This document shows positions 1 to 6,572 of a DNA stretch of 8,081 nucleotides, in pieces (the stretch's first letter is position 1; each line of letters begins with the position of its first letter). The notes under the pieces were generated by a model that was not told the origin of the DNA, did no database searches, and saw nothing but the letters and a program-made list of their open reading frames with translations. The DNA is from Weeksellaceae bacterium (GTDB lineage: Bacteria; Bacteroidota; Bacteroidia; Flavobacteriales; Weeksellaceae): NCBI GenBank assembly GCA_028698395.1, contig JAQVDG010000077.1:1-8081 (forward strand), read 5' to 3'. The position numbers and the translations under genes are program-made.

Positions 1-2
1 AT

Positions 3-926
3 TCCAATACAATTTTAATGATTGAACCCGTAGCTTTCGGATTCAATGAACAAACAGCAGTAAATAATTATTTTCAAACCAAACCTACGGATGCTGAATC
101 CCTTACACAAGAAAAAGCATTAGCAGAATTCAAAGGAATGGTTGCCAAGTTGCGTGAACACGGTGTAAATGTCATCGTTTTACAAGATACTTTGAATCCC
201 CATACGCCAGATTCGATTTTTCCAAACAATTGGATTTCATTTCATGAAAATAAAATGATTGCTTTGTATCCCATGTTTGCCAAAAACAGAAGAGTAGAAA
301 GAAGAGAAGACGATGTAATTGAAATTCTGACTGATAAAGGTTTTGTTGTGGATGAAATCATGGATTACACATCGGCAGAAGAAGATGATATTTTCTTGGA
401 AGGAACCGGAAGTATTATTTTAGACCGTGAAAATAAAATTGCTTATGCCTGTATTTCTCCTCGAACCGATGAAGAATTATTCGATGAATTCTGTGAAGAT
501 TTTGAATATACACCGGTTGTTTTTGAAGCCAATCAAACCGTAAACGGAGAACGTGAACAGATTTACCATACCAATGTAATGATGTGTATTGCTGATGAAT
601 ACGCCATTATTTGTTTGTCCACAATTGATGATAAATCCGAAAAGAAAAATGTGGTGGAACAATTGAAAAACTCCGGAAAAGAAATCATTGACATCAGCGA
701 AGAACAAATGCACCAATTTGCAGGAAATATGTTACAAGTAGGAGGAATGGGAGCTGCAAAATATTTGGTAATGTCACAAACTGCTTACGAATCCTTACAT
801 CCCGAACAAATTCAAACCATAGAAAAATACAACCCGATTATTTCAGTCGATATTTCCACTATTGAAACTTTAGGTGGAGGAAGTGCACGTTGTATGATGG
901 CAGAAGTTTTCTTGCCAAAAGAGTAA
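3..926 (+). CDS. ctlX: CtlX-type citrulline/arginine deiminase-related hydrolase, 5' end outside window
   Basis: A member of the guanidine-group-modifying superfamily (amidinotransferase/arginine deiminase fold), best matched by the CtlX group, which hydrolyses citrulline to ornithine, CO2 and ammonia in the cytoplasm. Numbering from the ATG at 18, visible landmarks are PNNW at 69-72, the acidic FLEGTGS stretch at 126-132, the candidate catalytic His184 in YHTNVMM, FAGNMLQV at 234-241, and GGGSARCM at 286-293 with the nucleophile Cys292. The frame stays open to the left window edge and reads SNTIL before MIEP. Family members usually have such residues before this methionine, so the true start probably lies upstream and the gene is cut by the window. 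It ends just before a strong terminator. The exact substrate (citrulline, arginine or a methylated arginine) cannot be settled from sequence, but the fold and catalytic cysteine are clear. Confidence 0.82.
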   Translation, partial: SNTILMIEPVAFGFNEQTAVNNYFQTKPTDAESLTQEKALAEFKGMVAKLREHGVNVIVLQDTLNPHTPDSIFPNNWISFHENKMIALYPMFAKNRRVERREDDVIEILTDKGFVVDEIMDYTSAEEDDIFLEGTGSIILDRENKIAYACISPRTDEELFDEFCEDFEYTPVVFEANQTVNGEREQIYHTNVMMCIADEYAIICLSTIDDKSEKKNVVEQLKNSGKEIIDISEEQMHQFAGNMLQVGGMGAAKYLVMSQTAYESLHPEQIQTIEKYNPIISVDISTIETLGGGSARCMMAEVFLPKE

Positions 927-951
927 TAATCAAAAAATTAGTGTAAAAATA

Positions 952-985
952 AAAAGTCTTACGTTTTCGTAAGGCTTTTATTTTT
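952..985 (+). terminator. Rho-independent terminator of the ctlX-type gene
   Basis: Positions 952-963 pair with 968-979 in a 12-bp stem (one T-G wobble) closed by a TTTT loop, followed by A and a run of five T. It starts 25 nt after the stop codon. The T tract also supplies the -33 element of the next promoter. Confidence 0.85.
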
Positions 986-1013
986 GTCATTAAATATAAA
1001 ATAATTACTTTTG
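982..1013 (+). promoter_or_regulatory. Bacteroidota-type promoter of the ATPase gene
   Basis: TTTTG at 982-986, a 19-nt spacer, then TACTTTTG at 1006-1013 match the Bacteroidota consensus TTG-N19-TAnnTTTG. Transcription should begin near 1018-1020, giving a leader of about 30 nt before the ATG at 1051. The gene is therefore transcribed independently of ctlX. Confidence 0.7.
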
Positions 1014-1050
1014 TTTATCCTGATAATCTAAAGTGTAAGTTTCAAATATT

Positions 1051-2193
1051 ATGTTTAACAGAAGACAAAATTTTCCTGATGCTGATAATGAGAGTCTGTT
1101 CTTTTGGGGAGCAAGGCAAACCGGAAAAAGCACTTTGTTGAAAGAACTATTTCCGAAAACCTTGTGGTTTGACTTGTTGTTGGCAGATGTATATGAACGG
1201 TTGATGCGCAATCCTATTCTTTTGCGTGAAACGATTTTGGCAAATACTGGAATAAAAACCGTTGTGATTGATGAAATACAACGAATACCCGAATTGCTAA
1301 ACGAAATACATTGGTTGATTACCAATACCCAAACACGGTTTATAATGAGTGGTTCAAGTCCCCGAAAAATAATTCGCTCACAAACGAATTTACTCGGCGG
1401 AAGAGCTTTGCGTTATGAATTGTATCCTTTGGTAAGTGCTGAAATTCCTGATTTTGATTTGCTGAGAGCTTTAAACCATGGTCTTTTGCCACGACATTAC
1501 TTGGTTTCCAATCCCAAACGTTTACTTTCTGCATATATCGGTAATTATCTGAAAGACGAAATTGTGAGCGAAGCAAAAATCAGAAATGTCAATGTGTTTG
1601 CACAGTTTTTGGAAGCTGCTGCTTTCAGTAATGGTGAAATGGTAAATTACACCAACATTGCGGCAGATTGCGGAGTGAGTGCACCAACTATTAAAGAGTA
1701 TTTTCAAATATTGCAGGATACATTGATTGGTCGTTTTGTTCCTGTTTATCAGAAAAAACCGAAACGCAGAGTGATACAAGCTCCTAAGTTTTATTTTTTT
1801 GACGTAGGCATTGTCAATCATTTGCTGAAACGCAGCAAAGTGGAATACAAAAGCGAGGCATTTGGTAATGCTTTTGAGCATTTTATTTACCAGGAACTCT
1901 CGGCTCACAGCCATTATTCGGGTTTGGATTATACGATAAGTTATTGGCGAACGGCTTCGCAATTAGAAATTGATTTTGTACTGGGCGACCACCAAATTGC
2001 ATTGGAAATAAAAGCAAGTGACCGTATCAGTGACAAGCATTTGCGAGGATTGAAAGCATTTATGGAAGAATACGAAGTCGAACAGGCGATTGTTGTCTGC
2101 ACAGAACCATTGGAGCGTTTGCATAATGGCATACGCATTATGCCTTGGCAAGTATTTTTGGAAAAGTTATGGAAAGGAGTAATTATTTCTTAA
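1051..2193 (+). CDS. AAA_14/DUF4143 family ATPase
   Basis: A 380-residue cytoplasmic protein of the common AAA_14 + DUF4143 architecture, a family of P-loop ATPases whose cellular role is largely unknown. Walker A is GARQTGKST at 20-28 (Lys26), and Walker B is VVIDEIQRIP at 71-80 (Asp74, Glu75). A sensor-like FIMSGSS follows at 97-103, then the family motif LGGRALRYELYPL at 115-127. Residues around 195-225 look like a winged helix (CGVSAPTIKEYFQIL). The DUF4143 C-terminus has a PD-(D/E)XK-like core, with Glu306/Asp308 in LEIDFVL and Glu319-Ile-Lys321. All ATPase and nuclease-like residues are present, and the length is normal for the family. It has its own promoter and unrelated neighbours, so it is probably an independently acquired accessory gene. 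I do not assign a substrate. Confidence 0.85.
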   Translation: MFNRRQNFPDADNESLFFWGARQTGKSTLLKELFPKTLWFDLLLADVYERLMRNPILLRETILANTGIKTVVIDEIQRIPELLNEIHWLITNTQTRFIMSGSSPRKIIRSQTNLLGGRALRYELYPLVSAEIPDFDLLRALNHGLLPRHYLVSNPKRLLSAYIGNYLKDEIVSEAKIRNVNVFAQFLEAAAFSNGEMVNYTNIAADCGVSAPTIKEYFQILQDTLIGRFVPVYQKKPKRRVIQAPKFYFFDVGIVNHLLKRSKVEYKSEAFGNAFEHFIYQELSAHSHYSGLDYTISYWRTASQLEIDFVLGDHQIALEIKASDRISDKHLRGLKAFMEEYEVEQAIVVCTEPLERLHNGIRIMPWQVFLEKLWKGVIIS

Positions 2194-2282
2194 TTCTAAA
2201 ACAAATTGTTGTGATGAATTTTTTCAATATTTTCAAAAGGAAACCGGGTTGGATTGTTTCCTGCCAAGTGGTGCAGTTATAA

Positions 2283-2318
2283 ACTTTAAACAACAAAAGC
2301 CCTATCAGTAGGGCTTTT
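2283..2318 (-). terminator. Terminator downstream of the tRNA, probably bidirectional
   Basis: AAAAGCCCTA (2295-2304) and TAGGGCTTTT (2309-2318) form a perfect 10-bp stem with a TCAG loop. Read on the minus strand it follows the tRNA end by 9 nt and continues into a T-rich tail (TTTTGTTGTTT), as a terminator should. It may also stop transcripts arriving from the ATPase gene. Confidence 0.75.
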
Positions 2319-2327
2319 GGTAGGATG

Positions 2328-2401
2328 TGGTCCCAGCTGGGCTCGAACCAGCGACCACCTGATTATGAGTCAGGTGCTCTAACCAACTGAGCTATAGGAC
2401 C
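2328..2401 (-). tRNA. tRNA with CAT anticodon, probably tRNA-Ile2 (lysidine type), otherwise elongator tRNA-Met
   Basis: The reverse complement folds as a complete 74-nt cloverleaf: acceptor GGTCCTA/TGGGACC, D stem GCTC/GAGC, anticodon stem CCTGA/TCAGG around CTCATAA, T arm GCTGG-TTCGAGC-CCAGC, discriminator A. CCA is not encoded, as is usual in this phylum. The anticodon CAT (complement of 2365-2367) fits either elongator Met or the AUA-reading Ile2 tRNA modified by TilS. The acceptor pairs C4-G69 and C5-G68 and a T stem like that of E. coli tRNA-Ile2 favour Ile2. It is not the initiator, whose anticodon stem carries GGG/CCC. Certain as a tRNA, moderate on the identity. Confidence 0.93.
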
Positions 2402-2404
2402 CTT

Positions 2405-2436
2405 TCCAAAATAAATTAACTATTTATTATTTTGGA
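2405..2436. repeat. AT-rich inverted repeat between the epimerase gene and the tRNA
   Basis: TCCAAAATAA (2405-2414) is the exact complement of TTATTTTGGA (2427-2436), with a 12-nt loop. It lies between the 3' end of the epimerase gene and the 5' end of the tRNA. It could end the upstream transcript or act in tRNA processing, but it has no T run, so no function is assigned. Confidence 0.5.
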
Positions 2437-2471
2437 GTGCAATTTTACAACAATCTCTTGAAATCTACAAA

Positions 2472-2873
2472 CTATTTTCGCTCACAACATAACTCAATCA
2501 GAACACCATTGGTCGATTTAGGATGTAAAAATACCACCCATTTATTATCTGCACCTTCTTTTGGCGTTTCATTTATGAACTGAAATCCCTCATTTTTAAG
2601 TCTTTGTATTTCAGCTTCCATATTGTCCACGGCAAAAGCAATATGATGAATCCCTTCCCGATTTTTATCTAAATATTTTGCAATGGCACTGTTTTCATTT
2701 GTAGCTTCCAACAGTTCTAATTTCGATTCGCCGATTTTAAAAAACGAAGTTTTCACTGCTTCTCCTTCCACAATTTCTTCTTTGTAGGCCGGTTCTCCTA
2801 AAAGCTTTCGGAAAGTTTCGTTTGAGACTCTTAAATCTTTTACAGCTATTCCTAAATGTTCTATTTTAAGCAT
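2472..2873 (-). CDS. mce: Methylmalonyl-CoA epimerase
   Basis: A 133-residue protein of the vicinal oxygen chelate (glyoxalase-like) fold, the usual length for methylmalonyl-CoA epimerase. The enzyme interconverts (R)- and (S)-methylmalonyl-CoA, linking propionyl-CoA metabolism to the B12-dependent mutase. Two beta-alpha-beta-beta-beta modules are visible, beginning at LKIEHLGIAVKDL (2-14) and GIHHIAFAVDNM (74-85). Likely metal ligands are His6, Glu53 in KLELLE, one of His76/His77, and Glu127 in LIEL near the C-terminus. The protein begins directly at the first strand, as in the family, which supports the ATG at 2873. It is the last gene of the mnmD > NUDIX > mce cluster, 24 nt after the NUDIX stop. 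No mutase subunit is nearby, so the cluster is not a metabolic operon for this pathway. Confidence 0.88.
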   Translation of the reverse strand: MLKIEHLGIAVKDLRVSNETFRKLLGEPAYKEEIVEGEAVKTSFFKIGESKLELLEATNENSAIAKYLDKNREGIHHIAFAVDNMEAEIQRLKNEGFQFINETPKEGADNKWVVFLHPKSTNGVLIELCCERK

Positions 2874-2897
2874 ATATTTATTTTTTCAGATGAATAA

Positions 2898-3329
2898 TCA
2901 GGTATTTTTCAAGTCTTGAACTACTAATTCAATCACTAAACGGTCGGTGGGTAAACTAAGATTTTCTGCTACATTTGGGCTTAAATCAATCCATTTTAAT
3001 TCTTGATTATCCGATTCCTTATTTTCTAACTGTTGAATGTCTTTTGCTTTGACTTTATAATAAACCATGAAAATCTGTTCATTTTTATTCAAAGCTGAAA
3101 CTAAGAAAAAATCCTGAGTATAAAGATGTTTTTCAATTTCAATATCCAAATTTAATTCTTCTTTAAATTCTCGTTTCAAGCAATCAATAGTTCCTTCTCC
3201 GAATTCCATTCCGCCTCCCGGAAATTTATAAATTAAATTCCCCATAAAGGGCTCTTTTACAATTAAAATTTTATTGTTTTCAATCAAAATTCCATAAATC
3301 CGAATATTAAAAGGATGATTCATTCTCAT
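2898..3329 (-). CDS. NUDIX hydrolase
   Basis: A 143-residue single-domain NUDIX protein, a family that hydrolyses nucleoside diphosphates linked to other moieties. The NUDIX box starts at Gly39 and runs GGMEFGEG..., with REFKEE at 53-58. Glu54, Glu57 and Glu58 are the expected Mg2+ ligands. The glycine near the end of the box is replaced by Asn60 (LNL), a mild departure that does not touch a metal ligand. Substrate cannot be predicted; KWIDLSP near the C-terminus is common to many NUDIX proteins. The ATG at 3329 overlaps the mnmD stop codon as ATGA, which suggests translational coupling. A second methionine two codons in (MNHPF) is an equally plausible start. Confidence 0.85.
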   Translation of the reverse strand: MRMNHPFNIRIYGILIENNKILIVKEPFMGNLIYKFPGGGMEFGEGTIDCLKREFKEELNLDIEIEKHLYTQDFFLVSALNKNEQIFMVYYKVKAKDIQQLENKESDNQELKWIDLSPNVAENLSLPTDRLVIELVVQDLKNT

Positions 3330-4021
3330 TTTATTGCAATTAACATTTCTCTTTTTCCGGGTGGCCCGGGGTGTTTTTCTACTTTAAATCCAATTTCTTT
3401 CAGACTTCTTCTGACACTTCCTTTGCAGGAATAAGTACTCAATACTCCATCTGTTTTCATGGCGTAATAAATTTTCTCAAACAATTCATGCGACCACAAT
3501 TCCGGTTGGACCCGAAAGCCAAATGCATCAAAATACACTAAATTATAAACGTCGGCAGGATAATCGAAAGATAAAAAATCAGTTTTTATTTTTTTTAATT
3601 GAAAATCAGGTAAAATAGTCTGAAAACTCTCCCAATCACACTTCATTAAATCCAAATAGTGCTTTTTAACTTCAGTTGATTTTATATTCTGGTAAGCAGA
3701 GAAGTTCTTCAAACTATCCGCATAATTTAAGGAGTGAAATTCTTCCGGAAGCAAAGGATATTTTTCTAAACCTGTATAGGAAGTACTTTTTTTATGTTTT
3801 TTTGCTTCCAATAAAGTAATCAAAGCATTTAATCCCGAACCGAAACCTATTTCAAGAATTGAAATTTCTTTTTGATTTTTCACCCATTTCCAACCATTTT
3901 TTATAAATACATGAAAAGCTTCCTGAACCGCTCCGTGTCGGGAGTGGTAAGCTTCTTCCCATTCCGGAATCAATAGAGTAGAAGAGCCGTCGGCCGTTAA
4001 AATAATCTTTCTTGTAATCAC
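3326..4021 (-). CDS. mnmD: tRNA 5-(aminomethyl)-2-thiouridine methyltransferase MnmD (standalone MnmC1-like domain)
   Basis: A 231-residue SAM-dependent methyltransferase equivalent to the N-terminal half of MnmC. It converts nm5s2U to mnm5s2U at wobble position 34 of tRNAs reading split codon boxes. The family N-terminus is clear (TADGSSTLLIPEWEEAYHSR at 9-28, then GAVQEAFHVFI). The SAM-binding loop is ILEIGFGSGLNAL at 55-67. FDAF at 164-167 precedes PELWS, and the end carries the signature GPPGKREML at 219-227. No MnmC2 oxidase domain follows, so the protein is the standalone type. The start is a GTG; an upstream in-frame ATG is not seen and the family N-terminus begins here. It leads the mnmD > NUDIX > mce cluster and diverges from ilvE across about 100 nt of AT-rich DNA. 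Confidence 0.88.
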   Translation of the reverse strand: MITRKIILTADGSSTLLIPEWEEAYHSRHGAVQEAFHVFIKNGWKWVKNQKEISILEIGFGSGLNALITLLEAKKHKKSTSYTGLEKYPLLPEEFHSLNYADSLKNFSAYQNIKSTEVKKHYLDLMKCDWESFQTILPDFQLKKIKTDFLSFDYPADVYNLVYFDAFGFRVQPELWSHELFEKIYYAMKTDGVLSTYSCKGSVRRSLKEIGFKVEKHPGPPGKREMLIAIK

Positions 4022-4025
4022 TTTT

Positions 4026-4033
4026 CAAAAGTA
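4026..4033 (-). promoter_or_regulatory. Possible -7 element of mnmD, would give a leaderless mRNA
   Basis: The minus strand reads TACTTTTG, the same -7 octamer found before the ATPase gene, ending 4 nt before the GTG start. Transcription from it would begin at about the start codon. No TTG lies at the expected -33 distance, only TTTAG, so the call is tentative. Confidence 0.35.
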
Positions 4034-4045
4034 GAGAATAATTAA

Positions 4046-4081
4046 TTTTAATACTAAATTAAGATAGCTTTATTATTAAAA
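4046..4081. repeat. Inverted repeat in the mnmD/ilvE divergent promoter region
   Basis: TTTTAATA (4046-4053) is complementary to TATTAAAA (4074-4081) across 20 nt. It sits between the two divergent starts and could be an operator, but such AT-only repeats arise easily by chance. Confidence 0.25.
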
Positions 4082-4105
4082 TGGTTATATAATGGCTAAA
4101 TTTGC
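4076..4105 (+). promoter_or_regulatory. Bacteroidota-type promoter of ilvE
   Basis: TAAATTTGC at 4097-4105 matches the -7 consensus TAnnTTTGC exactly. The -33 element is poor: only TTA at 4076-4078, 18 nt upstream, approximates TTG. The leader to the ATG at 4125 is about 15 nt and A-rich. Confidence 0.5.
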
Positions 4106-4124
4106 AGATTAAAAAAAATAAATT

Positions 4125-5192
4125 ATGATTATTGAAAAAATAGAGAAAAGCCGATTTACACCTGAGATTTTTGATATAAAAGTATTTGGAACCGCCTTTG
4201 CTGACCACATGTTACTGTCTTGGTACGAAGATGGAAAATGGAGCGAACCGCTAATCAAACCTTACGGAAAATTGGAATTTTCTCCGGCTCTTTCAGTAGC
4301 TCATTATGGCCAAGGGATCTTTGAAGGAATGAAAGCTTACAAAGGTGAAAAAGGAAATGTTTTCTTATTTCGTCCTGAAAGAAACTTTGAGCGTTTTAAT
4401 CAATCGGCTGTTCGTATGAATATGCCCCAAATTCCGGAAGAAATCTTTTTAGACGGAATGAAAACCTTGATAGATTTAGATAGAGAATGGGTTCCGGCTA
4501 CTTATGGAATGTCCTTGTATATCCGTCCGGTTATGTTTGCAGTTGAAGAAGCCATTAGCGCACGACCTTCCACTAAGTACTTATTTGCTATTTTAACTGC
4601 TGTTGCTCCAAATTATTACGATAAACCTTTATCAGTAAAAATAGCCGACCGATATAGCCGTGCAGCAAATGGAGGAGTAGGTTATGTAAAAGCAGCAGGG
4701 AATTATGCCGGATCTTTTTATCCGACTCAGGTTGCCCGTGAAGAAGGTTATGACCAAGTAGTTTGGACAGACGATGCCACTCATACTTTAATTGAAGAAG
4801 CCGGTACGATGAATGTTTTTATTCGAATAGGTGATAAATTAATAACCGGACCTACTTCAGAGCGTATTTTAGACGGTGTAACCCGTGATAGTATCATCCG
4901 ATTGGCAGAAGATGCCGGAATTGAAGTGGAAATTCGTAAAATAACAGTCGAAGAAGTGTATAATGCCTATAAAACAGCTGATTTAAAAGAAGTTTTTGGT
5001 GTAGGAACAGCTGTGGTTGTGAATAATTATAATGCCATAGGGTATAAAGACGAACGATTGGAATTACAAGCTTTGGCTGATGAAGAATCCTATGGAAAAG
5101 TATTAAAGAAAAAATTAGTTGATCTTCAAATGGGGAAAGTTGAAGACCCGTATAACTGGAGAGTTAAAGTAGAAACTTTGGTTGAAGCCTAA
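4125..5192 (+). CDS. ilvE: Branched-chain amino acid aminotransferase
   Basis: A 355-residue class IV (fold type IV) PLP-dependent aminotransferase of the larger IlvE type. It interconverts leucine, isoleucine and valine with their 2-oxo acids, using glutamate/2-oxoglutarate, in the cytoplasm. Landmarks are YGQGIFEGMKAY at 61-72, the substrate and PLP arginine region LYIRPVMF at 131-138, and the Schiff-base lysine Lys189 in GYVKAAGNYAGS. The PLP-binding EEAGTMNVF lies at 224-232, with DGVTRDSII at 250-258 and FGVGTAVVV at 291-299 near the end. The length is normal for the family. It is monocistronic, with its own -7 element and a terminator 17 nt after the stop. Codon use is that of a resident gene. 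Confidence 0.95.
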   Translation: MIIEKIEKSRFTPEIFDIKVFGTAFADHMLLSWYEDGKWSEPLIKPYGKLEFSPALSVAHYGQGIFEGMKAYKGEKGNVFLFRPERNFERFNQSAVRMNMPQIPEEIFLDGMKTLIDLDREWVPATYGMSLYIRPVMFAVEEAISARPSTKYLFAILTAVAPNYYDKPLSVKIADRYSRAANGGVGYVKAAGNYAGSFYPTQVAREEGYDQVVWTDDATHTLIEEAGTMNVFIRIGDKLITGPTSERILDGVTRDSIIRLAEDAGIEVEIRKITVEEVYNAYKTADLKEVFGVGTAVVVNNYNAIGYKDERLELQALADEESYGKVLKKKLVDLQMGKVEDPYNWRVKVETLVEA

Positions 5193-5209
5193 CTAATTTT
5201 ACATACTAA

Positions 5210-5248
5210 AAACAAAGGCTGTTCATTTTGAGCAGTCTTGTTTCTTTT
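5210..5248 (+). terminator. Terminator of ilvE
   Basis: Positions 5210-5225 pair with 5229-5243: AAACAA with TTGTTT, then (after one bulged A) GGCTGTTCA with TGAGCAGTC, closed by TTT. A T-rich TTTCTTTT follows. Two G-T wobbles and the bulge make it weaker than the ctlX terminator. Confidence 0.6.
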
Positions 5249-5265
5249 GTGTCAAGACAAAAGAA
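5242..5265. repeat. 9-bp inverted repeat between ilvE and the integrase
   Basis: TTCTTTTGT (5242-5250) is the exact complement of ACAAAAGAA (5257-5265), with a 6-nt loop. It overlaps the tail of the ilvE terminator and may be a second stop for ilvE. The rest of 5266-5349 shows no gene or clear signal. Confidence 0.4.
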
Positions 5266-5349
5266 GGAGGAGTCAGGATGCATATATCTTGTAATACGCA
5301 CGGATTGTAAATCTACACAATCAGGATAAAAAAATCAATCGGGTTATTT

Positions 5350-5370
5350 GCTATTAAAGCCAATAATAGC
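5350..5370 (-). terminator. Weak hairpin just after the integrase gene, possible terminator
   Basis: GCTATTA (5350-5356) pairs with TAATAGC (5364-5370) around a 7-nt loop, 4 nt beyond the integrase stop codon. There is no T run on the minus strand, so termination here is only a suggestion. Confidence 0.3.
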
Positions 5371-5374
5371 TGGG

Positions 5375-6457
5375 TTAAATTTCATCCAGTGGACTTTTCA
5401 CATTGATTAGGGTTTTATCGGAAACATGAGTATAAAGCAGAGTTGTTTTCAGATTGTTGTGTCCCAATAATTTCTGAATCAGGGAAATATCCGTACCCAT
5501 TTCCAGCAGATGAGTAGCGTAGCTGTGGCGGAGACCGTGAATACCAATTTCTTTGTTGATTTTAGCCTTTCGCATCGCTTCCTTAAATACACTCTGAGCC
5601 GATCTTTTGGCATAAGCCCCTCCATAAAGCCCCTCAAAAAGATATTCTTTTGGTTTATAAATTTTATAATATTCGTGTAAACTATTCAAAACTGATTTGG
5701 GGAGATTTACATATCTGTCTTTTTTGCCTTTCCCTCTACTAATCAGAACCTGCATACGGTCACTGTCTATATCAGAAATCTTCAAATTCACAATTTCGCT
5801 GACTCGGAGTCCCATACCATAACAAAGTTTCAACATCAGCTGATGTTTGGCGTTATCAGTAGCTTCAAAAAGTCTTTTAATCTCCTGTACTGAAAGGGTT
5901 TTTGGTAACAATAAAGCTTTTTTGGGTCTGGGAATGTTTACAAACATTTTGGGGCGGTCCAGTACTTTCTCATAATAAAACTTTATAGCATTAATCCTGC
6001 TATGGATTTGATTCTCTGAAAGATTTAATTTTTTGGCGCAATAGAGAAAATAACTCTGTAATTTTTCCGGTGATAAATCTTGAGCCGAAAAGTCTTTTAA
6101 AAGATAAAGCAATTGTGCAAATTCCAAGCTGTAAGTACGAATGGTATTTGGGCTGTAACCCTTCAGAATCATCTGATTGATATATCTTTCCATCTCTGTC
6201 TGATTGACCGATTGAATTTTGCTCATTACTTCTTTTGAAACTTTAGGTTTAGGTGCTTCCAGCCCAAAGAGTTTTCTATAAACCGGAACATCGGGTACAT
6301 ACCAAGCTTTTTCGGTATTGCTCCACTTGGCTTTGGTGTGTTCTTTCAAATGGTTTTTGACCCGGTTGTCATATACAAAATGAATCCAAATGACATTTTT
6401 GCCTTTGTGTTCACCGGGTTTAAATGAAAATTTATCTTTTTGAAAAACCCTATCCAT
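5375..6457 (-). CDS. Tyrosine recombinase (integron-integrase-like), with extra N-terminal domain
   Basis: A 360-residue site-specific recombinase. Residues 1-65 form an extra domain (WIHFVYD, then WSNTEKAWYVPD at 45-56) seen in other Bacteroidota integrases. Residues 85-170 are the SAM-like core-binding domain (GYSPNTIRTYSLEF at 100-113). The catalytic domain spans about 185-345, with Arg218 (GLRVSEI), the hairpin lysine at 243 or 245 (RGKGKKDR), His307 and Arg310 (HGLRH), His333 (LLGHNN) and the nucleophile Tyr342 (YTHVS). The tail VKSPLDEI resembles the VRSPLDAL tail of IntI1. The insertion that marks IntI between the lysine hairpin and HxxR is absent. It is divergent from two gene units bounded by attC-like sites, as intI is in integrons, so I infer it moves those units. 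XerC/D-type housekeeping function is less likely, given the neighbourhood and N-terminal domain. Confidence 0.85.
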   Translation of the reverse strand: MDRVFQKDKFSFKPGEHKGKNVIWIHFVYDNRVKNHLKEHTKAKWSNTEKAWYVPDVPVYRKLFGLEAPKPKVSKEVMSKIQSVNQTEMERYINQMILKGYSPNTIRTYSLEFAQLLYLLKDFSAQDLSPEKLQSYFLYCAKKLNLSENQIHSRINAIKFYYEKVLDRPKMFVNIPRPKKALLLPKTLSVQEIKRLFEATDNAKHQLMLKLCYGMGLRVSEIVNLKISDIDSDRMQVLISRGKGKKDRYVNLPKSVLNSLHEYYKIYKPKEYLFEGLYGGAYAKRSAQSVFKEAMRKAKINKEIGIHGLRHSYATHLLEMGTDISLIQKLLGHNNLKTTLLYTHVSDKTLINVKSPLDEI

Positions 6458-6480
6458 AATTTAGCGCATAAATAATAGTT

Positions 6481-6488
6481 CAAATGTA
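6481..6488 (-). promoter_or_regulatory. Possible -7 element of the integrase promoter
   Basis: The minus strand reads TACATTTG, matching TAnnTTTG, ending 23 nt before the integrase ATG. No TTG is at the -33 distance. Instead, one arm of the 13-bp inverted repeat (6497-6509) covers that stretch, which suggests control by a bound protein. Confidence 0.5.
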
Positions 6489-6496
6489 ATTATTTT

Positions 6497-6541
6497 TTAT
6501 AACTATTTATAATACGTTATGCACATTTTAAATAGTTATAA
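6497..6541. repeat. 13-bp perfect inverted repeat upstream of the integrase
   Basis: TTATAACTATTTA (6497-6509) and TAAATAGTTATAA (6529-6541) are exact complements separated by 19 nt. The left arm overlaps the expected -33 region of the integrase promoter, so it may be an operator or an integrase-binding pair in the attI region. The spacer holds GTTATGCAC at 6516-6524, which resembles the outer arms of the cassette recombination sites. Confidence 0.6.
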
Positions 6542-6572
6542 TTAAAATTTATTATAATCAGATGTGAATCAA

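Noticed and set aside
477..716. Minus-strand open frame within ctlX
   Set aside because: It lies wholly antisense to a clearly conserved gene, has no recognisable domain, and its composition mirrors the opposite strand.
1005..2151. Several minus-strand open frames opposite the ATPase gene (1005-1325, 1340-1576, 1522-1962, 1941-2138, 1963-2151)
   Set aside because: All are antisense to a complete ATPase with intact motifs, none shows a known domain or promoter, and they overlap one another in different frames.
2328..2401. tRNA 3' end as the attachment site of the recombinase
   Set aside because: The tRNA is about 3 kb from the recombinase with core genes between them, and I see no repeat of its 3' end near the recombinase.
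5266..5349. Possible short gene or non-coding RNA between ilvE and the integrase (GGAGGAGTCAGGATG at about 5266-5280)
   Set aside because: The Shine-Dalgarno-like GGAGG and ATG are followed by no open frame of useful length, and this phylum does not depend on such sequences. No promoter or compact fold was found.
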